Positions 25,851 to 35,815 of a DNA stretch of 64,000 nt are shown piece by piece. Made by a program: the position numbers and the translations under genes. The notes beneath the pieces are model-generated. The model was not told the origin of the DNA and did not search any database. It saw only the letters and a program-made list of their open reading frames with translations. This DNA is from Branchiostoma floridae (Eukaryota; Chordata; Leptocardii; Amphioxiformes; Branchiostomatidae), in NCBI RefSeq assembly GCF_000003815.2, contig NC_049980.1:20586238-20650237 (forward strand), given 5' to 3'. How positions within the stretch are numbered: position 1 is the stretch's first letter; each line of letters opens with the position of its first letter.

Positions 25851-26975
25851 ACACAGCCTTAGAAATGGGTGGCAAACTAATTTCTATTTCAAGAAATATT
25901 TGACCGAGTCGACAACGTTAGTGGGAATTACCGGACACAAAACAGCAAGATATGCAAATGTATGACAAAATGACCACCTTCATAACTGGGATTTCTATAT
26001 CCCATCCAGGCCCTACTGTTATTTTATTAGACTATGTGAATGCTGCACATGAATGCTGTTTTAGACGGATAAATGCAAAGAGTGACCCCAATTGTGCAGT
26101 AATAGCCTCAAACATGTCACCATCCTGACTGAAAACGACAGAAACCCCCACCAACTAACAGATACACAGGAATTGTAATCATGCCAAAAACCGATCGGTA
26201 TATCGTTAGCTGTAGACCGAACGTCTGCCGAACATGAATCCAGACAGATGACCGATCATCAGGACAACAGGTCGTTAGTACATGACGTCACGGCCGCCGT
26301 GCCGAGGGGGCTATACTTGGTTGAACCTAAAAGAGTCAGAACTGTTTAGATGTGTGTAATATCGTCATTTACGTGACTTTGATGTCATCATTCATTCGGC
26401 AACACCCAGGTTTAACCTTCCAGCATGGCCGACGGCACTTACTTACGTCATAATCACGCGAGTGTAAACACAAGGACACCTCAAAGTATCAATGACGCAT
26501 AGGTAACCCCTCACACAGGCTACAAGGAGCCTTATTGACACACAATATTCCCCGCTACCCCACCAGTGGTTATTCAAAAGATGTATGGAAGAATCAAGTC
26601 TTCACAAGGCGATGTGTATTTCATGCTTCGATACCATCATCTTACTAAAATAGCACAGCACCAATCTTCATTTATGAAATTAAACTTCCTTCTATAACGT
26701 TATATCGACCAAGGAACGGGGTAATTCTTCTCCCTTTATACGACTGACGCCTGTCGTTGAATGTCATAATGTAACACAACGTGTAAAGTATATACAGCAT
26801 CCTGGATAGTGGGCCAAATCTACAAACAATATTTTGCGCATTCGAGTCGTATAATTTCAGGAGTGTATCATTAGGAGATAACCACACAGTTTGGCGCGAT
26901 GTTGCCTTACTAAAGAAATCACAGTATTTTGACACTCGAAGGTCGTTACATGTCTCATTCATAGTCAAGTCGCTC
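25851..26975. other. Intergenic with one full CRE palindrome
   Basis: No exon is recognised. TGACGTCA, the full cAMP-response palindrome, occurs at about 26284-26291 next to the CG-rich CGGCCGCCGTGCCG. That may mark a regulatory element. Confidence 0.3.
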
Positions 26976-27014
26976 ACTCGTGTTGTTCTGCCAAGTCGCT
27001 CAGTCGCGTTGTAG
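26968..27014. repeat. Tandem unit running into an assembly gap
   Basis: AAGTCGCTCACTCGTGTTGTT is followed by AAGTCGCTCAGTCGCGTTGT immediately before the Ns. That suggests a minisatellite array of 26-bp units that the assembly could not span. Confidence 0.6.
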
Positions 27015-27114
27015 NNNNNNNNNNNNNNNNNNNNNNNNNNNNNNNNNNNNNNNNNNNNNNNNNNNNNNNNNNNNNNNNNNNNNNNNNNNNNNNNNNNNNN
27101 NNNNNNNNNNNNNN
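27015..27114. other. Assembly gap (100 N)
   Basis: Exactly 100 Ns, probably a placeholder of unknown true size. Confidence 0.99.
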
Positions 27115-27627
27115 ATCGCTATGTATGTAACGGACTTTGCTATAGAAGTGGGATCACATGCACGTTTCCTAGTATCCGGGGGCGTGATATGGACCCAAGA
27201 GTTCTGTATAAGATTTTTGTCTCTTGCTGCATTGTATTGCCTGTAACATGTTGGCAAAACAGCGGGGCACGTCATTAAAAAAGTCATGCATAGAACACAC
27301 AAACTTTAACAGGAAATATTATCCCGAAATTTGAGCAAAAAAAATACAAAATAAATCATGCTATGCATTTTGATGCGGAGTGTAGGTTTTACACTGCCTT
27401 ACCGCGAAATGAAACTATGCAGTCCATAAGTCATTAAACGCTCGATACTTTACGTATTTGTCATTTCTGTGTTCTTCTGTAGCATAGGAGATAGAGTATA
27501 TACTAAGTATTATAGGCACGGGAAGAACTAAGGTGTTAGGTAAGGTGATATGCTATTCTACAGATCCCTTTACATGCTGGAAACACGGAGAACTCTTGGC
27601 GGGGGCCTGGTCAAATTCGTCCCATGA
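27115..27627. other. Intergenic, no gene seen
   Basis: No supported feature. Confidence 0.4.
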
Positions 27628-27807
27628 TCGTCGTGCGATCGCCATCTGAGGGCGTTCTCGGGATAGCCGTGCATGTTCCCAAGTTGATGAAATCTCCTTA
27701 ATGTTCCGTACAAAATTCAGCTATCTTGTTACGGAAAATCGATCCTATCTTGGATCCTTGTCGGCGCTTTATTTAGCCTGGTAAAACGTACGACGATCGC
27801 ACGACGA
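27628..27807. mobile_element. Candidate short inverted-repeat element
   Basis: A 14-bp sequence TCGTCGTGCGATCG at 27628-27641 recurs in exact reverse complement at 27794-27807. The spacing and perfect match suggest the ends of a small nonautonomous DNA transposon, but I could not define a target-site duplication. Confidence 0.35.
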
Positions 27808-28011
27808 ATGTGTCTGCGTCGTAGACGGCAGCGGGCAAACAAAATCATCACCATGACGACATGTACAGGCCGTAACTCATACGTGTTGCCATGGGGTGTG
27901 CATTTTCTCCTGCGTTGCCCGGAATTCCCTGGTCCGTAAAAAGTCTGTTTTGCGAAAGTACAAGTCTTACTTTTATATCATGTAGCCTATCCGTCGTATG
28001 TAAGGCATATG

Positions 28012-28162
28012 CAGTAGAAGCCGCTTAATTGCACGGTCTATTTGCCGGCGAATTTCGTGCAATTATCCGGCTGGTGCAATAATGCGAAGTCATCGGTTTG
28101 GGATTCCGTGCACTTAACAGAAGTGTGCGTTAATCCGTCGTGCAATTAACTGGCTTCTACTG
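28012..28162. mobile_element. Tigger/pogo-like MITE
   Basis: The ends are inverted: CAGTAGAAGCCGCTTAATTG on the left, and on the right the complement of CAGTAGAAGCCAGTTAATTG. The 151-bp element has a TG and a TA dinucleotide at its two edges, compatible with a mutated TA target duplication. CAGTAGAAGCC with an A/T-rich continuation is typical in style of pogo/Tigger ends. A truncated relative lies at about 47440-47578. Confidence 0.6.
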
Positions 28163-29530
28163 TATCGTACACTCACACATTGTTATCAAATATTGAAATC
28201 GTCATTTCATACGTATTATGACGGAGGCATTACTCGCACTCTGACTGTTCATAAGTGGGAGTACAGATAACCCGATGTTGGAGCTGAGATTCCGCCTAAC
28301 TGGAGGGAGGGACACCATGAGACCACTTCTGCGACATCTGGGGGAAGTCAAACAGCGTGCACGTGGGTAGGTATCGCACAAGTTGGACTGTTTCTTGAGT
28401 GCCATCTAGCAGCATGGCGCAGGACTGCATAATATCACCGGTATGTTCAAAATCTTCAGATTCCTTGGAATAACGTAACGCAGGCGGGCGTAAAGTTTTA
28501 TTGTTTCTCGAGCGTCCTCTAGCAACACAGGTTATTATTACACTGCTTCGACTGACTGGTTGCATCAAGTAGTTGCATCAAAGGGTTCATGGTTTTGTTC
28601 AACATTAAGGTTTGGAAATCAATGTATACATAACAATTATCGTAATGCGCATATTTTAAAGTGTATCTCAGTGAAATCGATGACACTGTCGTATATGGCA
28701 ACAATCAATTTTGTGGGGAAAATATTTTAAGTATCAAGTCACTACAATGTAATTAGTTACTACTTAGGTCCCTTAATAGACAACCCGCAACCTCCAGAAT
28801 GTACAGCGATCACCCCACCCACAAGTTCTGCATGCATCAGCCAATCCCTCATTGACACTTAACGACTGAAAACGAACGATGGCTGCACCAGCCGTATTTG
28901 CACTGCCCCTGGTGGTGGGAGTGTGTCTGTGTGGGGGAGGGCAGAGTTTATGTTGCTGCACGTGGCGGGGTCAGGCTCAACCTCTCTGATAAACATCTAA
29001 TGGTTGGCATAAATATGGGGAACGGCATCAAAGCTGTGATAGCACTATGTGTACGTAACACTGCTTAGACCAATTCCATTATGCTCTAAATTCTATGCGA
29101 CGTTTTTCATGTATCAATTCCACATTACAGTGCCTTGTGTATTTACTACCGCATCAAAATGAAAGAAATCATTTCAGCTTTGAAGCGTCTATTTCTTGTA
29201 TCTAAGAAAGGTCTTCTGTTGCAGAAGATGCCAGGGATGTATTACTCCTTTAAACGACATAACTAGATGGTGAATAATGAGCCAAATTTTGACATTTGCG
29301 GCGATCATATTTGCCTCAGTTTATTCTTTTTGTCTTCTTGAATGAATACTTCTTAAAAAGGAGCAGTATGCAAAGACAAGGATGTCCTTATTCGTTCTAG
29401 TCGCCGTCGTCTGCGAGACTGTAGTTTTTAAGGGAAGAATACACCAGGTTGATTAGTAGGTTCAAAGTTTGCAGCAGTACCAGTACCATAGTTCTCCCTA
29501 AATTCCTGCCCAGATCTCAGTGATTACACC
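28163..29530. other. Intergenic, no gene seen
   Basis: No supported exon. Two similar stretches of about 30 bp (about 28389-28418 and 28502-28531, sharing TTTCTYGAGYGYC and TCTAGCARCA) form a weak direct repeat. Confidence 0.35.
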
Positions 29531-29538
29531 AGATTTAC

Positions 29539-29640
29539 CTTGGCGGAGAAGCTGTAACACAAGCTGACGTGTCTGCTGCATCATCGGGCAGCCAAGGTTA
29601 ACGTGTGGGGGTCTCGCCCCGCAGTTGTCACATGTGTGGC
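29539..29640 (-). other. Possible orphan exon with donor site
   Basis: On the minus strand a GC-rich open frame contains a Cys-rich stretch (CHTCDNCG) and a helical-looking segment ending at a good donor, CGCCAAG|GTAAAT (donor 29538-29533). I recognise no family, and neither an acceptor nor a start can be fixed. It may be a composition artefact of a small CpG-rich patch. Confidence 0.15.
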
Positions 29641-29890
29641 AGGGGTCAGGTTTACACGGGGCCCGCACACGGACGTGTCTAAATAGCGCTCGGCCCGGGG
29701 GGAGGTGGGGGACGCACAGTGACGAACGTCTACATGTACCTGTGGGAGAGATAACCCGACGCCACACTGACGACAGATCAAAAACGTATTGGCCAGTATG
29801 TTGGTGCGACGGTGCGGTATTTTTATGCGACAATGAGACGATTCTATCTGATAGCGTTTTTCTCAAACTTAATTCCTACACAGTTTTGTT

Positions 29891-30127
29891 CATGGAAAAA
29901 AATACAAATGTATAGCTGGGAATGTTTCTTCTTCAATTTAACTTTTTTTTCAAACGCTATTTATCTTAGAGTAATACCTTCAAGAGGTGCCATGCATAGA
30001 CTTGCAAGAAGTTTTCTCCATGGAAAAATATACAAATGTATAGCTTGAAAGTTTGCCTTCTTTATTTCAGCTCTTTTCTTTCAAACGCTGTTCATCCTTC
30101 AAGAAGCGTCATGCTTAGACTTGCAAA
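29891..30127. repeat. Two-copy tandem duplication, about 110-130 bp unit
   Basis: Copy one (about 29891-30018) and copy two (about 30019-30127) share CATGGAAAAA, TACAAATGTATAGCT, TTTCAAACGCT, CTTCAAGA and TAGACTTGCAA in the same order. The copies are moderately diverged. Confidence 0.75.
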
Positions 30128-30694
30128 ATAACGCCGTGAAACCTTTTGTAGTGCTTTATCTCAAAAGATTAACAGATTTAAGGGTCAAAGTATGAAAACA
30201 ACATGTATTTCAGGCAATGATGTTTCAAAAAGCTATATTTGATAAAGGAACAAGAATAACTGCTCCGCCTTTGCCTTGGTATATGCGGTCCTATAATCAT
30301 GTCACAATGGTTATAGGAGGTAACCAGGCCTTTTGTCACCATACACCCATCGAAAAGGTAGGACATTAACTCTTTATTATTTCAAGTCGAGTCACTTAAG
30401 CCTGTTTAAATGATCTCGGAAGGCTTATCGCGCATAATGGTAAAGTACGTTTCCATAATGTTTAAGAAATGAGATACAAAAATAAACTTTATCTACTCAA
30501 ATTTCGCCGCATGTCCTTGAATAAGTAATCAAATTTCCTTTACCAGCAAGCAAAGGTCCACAACAGTAAATACAGTCACAAGGTAGCCTTTTCCCCTGCT
30601 ATTCTGTTGTGTGACGATCGGATAGCCATAAGTTTTGTTTCATAGTAAAAAAGTTTTCTTGGCCGATAACATATGAAATATGATATCTGATAAG
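30128..30694. other. Intergenic, no gene seen
   Basis: AT-rich sequence with no supported feature. Confidence 0.4.
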
Positions 30695-30912
30695 ATACTG
30701 TAAATGCATTTAAGTTCGCGGGGATTTGATTTCGCGGTAGCGGGAAAAAGGACTTTTCGCTGTGGTTTTAATTTCGCGGTAACACCATCGCTGCAGTCTA
30801 ATACTAGTACCATAATAGAAAAATGTTCGCGGTGGTTTTAAGTTCGCGGTGAAGTGGTCGCCGCGAAAACCGCGAACATTAATCCACCACGAACATTTCT
30901 GTATTTACTGAT
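30695..30912. mobile_element. MITE-like element with TTCGCGG repeats
   Basis: Several TTCGCGG blocks in both orientations lie between imperfectly inverted ends: ACTGTAAATGCATTTAAG on the left, and on the right the complement of CAGTAAATACAGAAATG. The internal sequence can fold on itself (GTTCGCGGT against ACCGCGAAC). The structure fits a short nonautonomous DNA element; the superfamily is not determined. Confidence 0.55.
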
Positions 30913-31674
30913 AATACGAGACAGTCCTCAAATCATCTTGTCCGTTGTAGTTTCTGTACTGTACATTGTGTACCAAATTACTACGTTGTTCCTGTGTAGA
31001 AAGGTATATCAGGTTTACGTTGACTCTGTCCAGATCATGTCGTGACACACTCACCTCCACTGGGAAGTCTGTAATGGCATATGGATATCACCTGAGTCAT
31101 ACCCAAAGCTAACATATTGTAAATGCCCCGTGTGTTGTGTGTCCCATCCATCCGTAAAGAATAAAGGCTTCATTTTGAGTCGATTGTGACACTGAGAGTT
31201 ACTCACTAAGAACCTGGCACCCACCCCATCAAGATTGATGATGTTTGGCTAACACTGAAAATCCATGTAACATAAGAAACTGGAGCATTTCTTTAGGATC
31301 CTTGTCGACGACAGGGTGGTGGGGGAGGGCCTGGCCAGAATAAACACACGTGGCAGGAAAGTAAGAGCCAATTTCTTGGGGCTTAGACCGGGGTAGGTGG
31401 GATATGAGATAGTGATTGTGGAAGAGGGCAGGTTTGTTGTTCTTGGGCACTCTCTGCGCTAACGGGGTGTGAATCTTGTAAACATCGGTTGACATATCCA
31501 GGAGAGAGACCAAATCTACTGCGGACACCCGGGAAAACACGGATTACTCCGATTAGAAAGGGTGCTTTTGTAATCTCTAGTCCCTGACAATTTGAAGCTT
31601 TATTTTTGTTTTGTTTACCTAACGTTATACTGTACCTAAAGCGCATAACAGCTTCAGGTTCACAAGGGCTGGTA
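30913..31674. other. Intergenic, no gene seen
   Basis: No supported exon. Overlapping minus-strand frames at 31229-31646 show no family features. Confidence 0.35.
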
Positions 31675-31683
31675 CAAGAACAC

Positions 31684-31791
31684 TAGCCTGGTATCCAGCC
31701 GTAATATAGCTCCCGAGTCTCTTCTCTCCTGCCTCTTTGCAAAGAGAAGAGAAGAGACTCGGGAGCTATATTACGGCTGGATACCAGGCTA
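31684..31791. mobile_element. Near-perfect foldback MITE with 9-bp target duplication (MULE type)
   Basis: Two arms of 44 nt are exact reverse complements, starting TAGCCTGGTATCCAGCC and ending as its complement at 31791. The central part is also nearly complementary, so the whole 108-bp element forms one hairpin. It is flanked by identical 9-mers CAAGAACAC (31675-31683 and 31792-31800). A 9-bp duplication is the usual mark of Mutator-like (MULE) transposition. Perfect arms and an intact duplication suggest a recent insertion. Confidence 0.85.
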
Positions 31792-31800
31792 CAAGAACAC

Positions 31801-32490
31801 TGCAGTTTTGCTGTATTAATTAAAATACTACCTTGGTCGAAATCTGATCATTTCTAGATTATCATTTTTGTTTATGTCAGCATAAACAAGATGTTATAGC
31901 GAACAGTCAACAGCTTGTTTAGTTATATTATTCGCAAATTCATATTCGTTATCTGAAATGTCAAGTTCTTCACTATGATAAGTGAAGATAATTGGAAAGG
32001 GATAAACCAGGACGGCATCTAAGTAACGTTATAAGATAATTAATTTCTTCTGCTGAATGCACAAAATAAGTCTTCATTCTATAGAGAGGGAGATGGCTTA
32101 TATCTTGAATATTCTTATATAAGCAATATGTAAAATGAATGATAAAGAGATTTCATGTGTGTGTGTGTTGGTGCTATGGTCACGATTTTGAGTTGCAGGA
32201 AACTAGTGACATGCGGATTTTCGTGAATGATTAACTGATTTGCAAATATGCGACGTCATTGATGACGCTGACAACGGCGGGCTGCCCTAAGCAAGTACGT
32301 AAGAAAAGCAAGTATGAAAAATACTCTACTTTTTCTGTGTGGGACAATTTTAATTCATCATTGAAAATATAATAAATACAAAAAAGAAAGCAATATTTTG
32401 TCTGAATCACGAAGTCAATGACTTTTTTTTATTACGACAAAACCTTGAAGTCGATGTCTTTGTGCGCATGCACCTAGCCATCTGACTAGT
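31801..32490. promoter_or_regulatory. Region upstream of URAD
   Basis: No coding exon. An octamer palindrome ATTTGCAAAT and a nearby GACGTCATTGATGACG (CRE-like) lie at about 32238-32266, some 230 bp before the URAD start codon. They are plausible promoter elements for that gene. Their assignment is inferred from position only. Confidence 0.3.
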
Positions 32491-33000
32491 ATGGCACAAG
32501 CAACAATATGTCGTGCAAAAGTCCTGAACAAGCTGACTTTGGATTTTTTAGAAAAGCTTGGAAACATTGTTGAGAAATCACCCATGGTTTCCGCGGCAGT
32601 TTGGTCCAAAAGGTCGTTCTACAGCTTGCAGGGCGTCCATGACCATGGGGCAGTCTGTGACTTCATCGACGGGCTTCCAATCAACGGTGGGTGTTACTTT
32701 GAGCACGGCTTTGATACTTGAATTCATGTTCTGGACATGCTGTGGTCGTGATGTTTGAGTGAAAGGTTAGCTTGCTCTTGAACCAGAGAGTACGAGATGT
32801 GGGATTGGCCTCCTAGCGGCTTTTCTCATTTACAGGAGAGTTCTACACCGAGTACTACCTGGTCTCTCTTACTCCAGTACATTGCCATACAAGGGACAAT
32901 AACAATTCCTACGGTGTGGTCTTACTATCTACATATGAGTAATATTTACATGCGATCCTAACGAACCAGTTACTTTGATACGTTCAACCGGTTTTTCCAG

Positions 33001-34277
33001 TTAGATGTTCTGCAAGTTCTTCTTGGCGCTGAGAGTCTCCCGTTTCCTGTTGGCCATACGCACCTAAAGCAGAAAAGAAAGAAAATAGATCAACAATATG
33101 ATTAGATATGACTTCCATGCCGAGTAGTAAAATTAATGCCCATGAACATTTAAACATCACTAAAACCCACCAGATTTGATATCCTAGGCAGCCCCGGATT
33201 CGGCGCGGTCTCGTCCACCATGGCCAGCAGAGTTTCCTGCACAATGGTGTACGCTGACTTGAAGACATCTTCTACGGCTTTAGCGCGCACCTCAGCTTGA
33301 ATCTGAAACAAAAACAAAAAAATATATTGAATTTTGTGTATCACGTTCCAGATCAAACATGAAGTTCAAAAGGATAGGATCACTAAGCAAAAATAATTGC
33401 TACATTTTGTACCTTAACATTTGTTAAGCAGTTGACCACCGGTGGGTGGTTGTGGAAGTTGTCGCCGCGTCGGAAGACCCCCGTTCTTTCCACCACGGAT
33501 GCAGGACACCTCCCCTTCTTCGGTCTTTTGGCACACTCCCAGTACCTCACGTTTGTGGCCGGTCTGCTGTAAAAAAAAAAAATTAAACTTATGCCTAATT
33601 CAACCGCAAATTGAAAACGCAATTGTTGTGAATTGTGCCTTATCGAATTTGCCATTTGGAGTAGTCGATAGTAAATTACCTCCTCTTGATTGTGTACGCA
33701 TAGCCTAGGTTATCCGTCAGCTTCGGGCGTCCTTTCTTCGTGCCCCTTTCGATGAACGTGAAGGTCACGTCCCTCTGCTGTCCAACCGGGAGATCGTCCT
33801 CAACGCGCACATCACGAATGGAGTCCTCCAGGGTGACATGGGGCATCAGGACCGAACCGTCTACGTGAGAACAGTCGGACACTTCGACGTTCTCCTCGGT
33901 GACGTGTTCCTCGGGGATGGTCTCGTAGGTCCCCCGTGTAGGCCGGCACCTGCTGCAGAGCCATTCTCCAAAGTCGACCTCCCCCCTGCGGATTTGCCTG
34001 TAGAAAGTCTGGGACATTCCTGCAAATACAATGTACAAATTAACGACCTTTATGGAAGTAGGTCACCCAATATAGAATTCTGACAATGAATTTCCACGTA
34101 GTGATATTTTTTCAAAGGATGATACTTACTTACTTGTTACTTGTTGATGATAAAGGCAAGCAAATATCAGTACTTACCGGAGTTACATGTCCTGTGCTGC
34201 CTCCTGTCACATCGGTCACATCGGAGTGTCTGTTGCCGTGCTCTAACAGTGCTGCCGCATACAACACATGGAGCCAT
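33001..34277 (-). CDS. PHD-like plus FLYWCH zinc-finger protein, nested in the URAD intron
   Basis: Five minus-strand exons join in frame: 34277-34178, 34019-33680, 33566-33413, 33302-33171 and 33063-33001. Every junction has GT-AG, and the product has 262 residues. Residues 4-62 form a C4HC3 PHD-like finger (CVVC, CDRC, H-X2-C, CSRC). After an acidic linker, about 125-190 form a FLYWCH finger (FIERGTKKGRPKLTDNLGYAY, YWECAKR, CPAS, HNHPP). The tail (GLPRISNLVRMANRKR) matches the linker that, in transposon-type FLYWCH proteins of invertebrates, leads into a MULE transposase; here a stop follows 14 residues later and no transposase domain is seen. The start could instead be the in-frame ATG at 34349, adding 24 residues. 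The gene is intact and compact. It may be a domesticated DNA-binding derivative or a truncated element. Confidence 0.75.
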
Positions 34278-34544
34278 GGTTGAGTCGATATGAATGAATT
34301 CCTCTGGAACTGCCCTTTTAAAGGCAATAGAAAGTTGTCTTGCATACACAAGAGTTCCGAAAGTCTTTAAACACTGTCTTTAAACACTCAAAGAACGCGA
34401 CAGGCCGCCTGTGATCTTTCATAAATTGAAGGAGTTGTCTGCGCTGTCACGCGCGTCTTTATTAACGTTGAAAACCCAAGCGCAAATCTCTTTGTAGAAC
34501 ACGTATTCATGATGCATTGTATAACAGCAATGAAAAACCGCCTG

Positions 34545-34575
34545 TTATCTTTTGAAACTCATCTTCAAAAGATAA
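34545..34575. repeat. Perfect 12-bp hairpin
   Basis: TTATCTTTTGAA and its exact complement TTCAAAAGATAA are separated by 7 nt (ACTCATC). It lies in the URAD intron, upstream of the nested antisense gene. Confidence 0.6.
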
Positions 34576-34755
34576 GTTGTCTAAACTGCATGATAGGCAA
34601 AGTGTAGTGCTTAGATGAATGTTTAATCGCCATGTTTTACCATTCTCAACGTATGTTCATGTACATGTATGTGTTCTTGGTGTGTTTTCTGACGCTTATC
34701 TAAAATGTAGAGGTATATACTAATACATGTATGTACATATTCTGCGATGTTTGTA

Positions 34756-34821
34756 TAGCATGTTGCAATGTAACTTGTACAACATGTAGCATGTTGCAAT
34801 GTAACTTGTACAACATGTTGT
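34756..34821. repeat. 33-bp unit, two tandem copies
   Basis: CATGTTGCAATGTAACTTG followed by TACAACATGT occurs twice back to back with almost no difference. Each unit is partly self-complementary. Confidence 0.8.
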
Positions 34822-35079
34822 GGTGTAAATGGACCCTATATATGCCCAATATTGCTACGTTTAAGCTTATGTTGGAGCATGCAGCCGTCGTACTCATCTG
34901 GTGGTCTTTACGGCGGGGAAACAGTCCCCGTCGGCACAGTCTGTTCGCTTAAAAATCTGCAAAATTGTGGAAAAACACATCACACAAATATTACACAAAC
35001 TATAACATGTTATCATTTGTGGTATACACGCATCCTTCAAATGTCCACTCTGAAGTCAAATAAATGTATATCAATAAAA

Positions 35080-35240
35080 AATCCCATGACGGATAAACGT
35101 CCACATAGACGGGGGAATGGCATAACTGGGAAAGGTCTAAATATCGCTGAAAAAGAGTGATGGATGTCGCTTGAAACGTCCGGTAGGAATCTCCGAATCT
35201 TATCCAGTTGTAGAGATTGAATACCCTGAAGATACATAAA
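35080..35240. repeat. Possible retroelement 3'-tail remnant in the URAD intron
   Basis: The block GTGATGGATGTC, TGAAACGTCCGG, AATCTCCGAATC resembles the style of dispersed 3' tails of invertebrate retroelements. I have only one copy in the window, so the assignment rests on resemblance. Confidence 0.25.
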
Positions 35241-35815
35241 CTTACGTGCGTACATTAACTAATCAATGAGAAACATGTGTAGATCTAATACCTCACTCGA
35301 AAAGGTTAACATCATTTGGCAAAGATATGAGGTCGTGGAACTCTAATTAAATCATCCTGTGTCAGGATTTGCAGTTAAAGTCAGATGTTGTCATGACTTT
35401 CACGTTCTTTTCCCTCTACAATTGTCCCCTCCCACAGGTTCCACAGGTAAAGAAGGCCTACTTCGCCGTTTTCCCGACTTGGCGGGAACTCTCGAGTCTG
35501 GCCCGAGAAGGGCGGCTGAGCTCGGAATCTACTGGAGAACAGCGGGCCGCGGGACTGCTAGATCTAACCACGGAGGAGCAGACCACCCGACTCAACTCGC
35601 AGTACAGGAGAAAATTCGGGGTTCCCTTCGTACTTTGCGCCCGTCTGAACAAGAAGGACGCCGTTCTGAAAGGGTTGAAGACAAGGATCAACAGCTCTAA
35701 GGAGGAGGAAATTAAAACTGGAATAGAGGAGGCCAAAAAGATCTGCTGGCTGAGGCTGGTGGATGTTCTACAGCGAGAACAAGTGGACATCATGTCTAAA
35801 CTGTGGCACTCGTAG

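Larger units (their letters stand above)
32491..35815 (+). pseudogene. Urad: URAD (OHCU decarboxylase), two exons, disrupted in exon 2
   Basis: URAD decarboxylates OHCU to S-allantoin in peroxisomal urate breakdown. Exon 1 (32491-32686) encodes 65 residues including the family signature NIVEKSPMVSAAVWSKRSF and FIDGLP. It ends at CAACG|GTGGGT in phase 1. Exon 2 begins at 35438 after CCCTCCCACAG and continues in phase as STGKEGLLRRFPDLAG, the family's HPDLAG segment with Phe for the catalytic His. Between 35488 and 35500 the homology moves to the next frame: LAREGRLSSESTGEQ, then YRRKFGVPFVLCAR and KKICWLRLVDVL, to TAG 35813-35815. So one frameshift is present. The last residues are MSKLWHS, where many relatives end in a peroxisomal SKL/AKL tripeptide. 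Three changes together suggest a decaying gene; sequencing error could explain the frameshift alone. A zinc-finger gene lies antisense in the intron. Confidence 0.75.

Noticed and set aside
35150-35185. Third possible hammerhead core (TGATGG ... TGAAACGTC)
   Set aside because: GAAACGTC is present but the bases between cannot form stem II and CUGANGA is broken at two positions.
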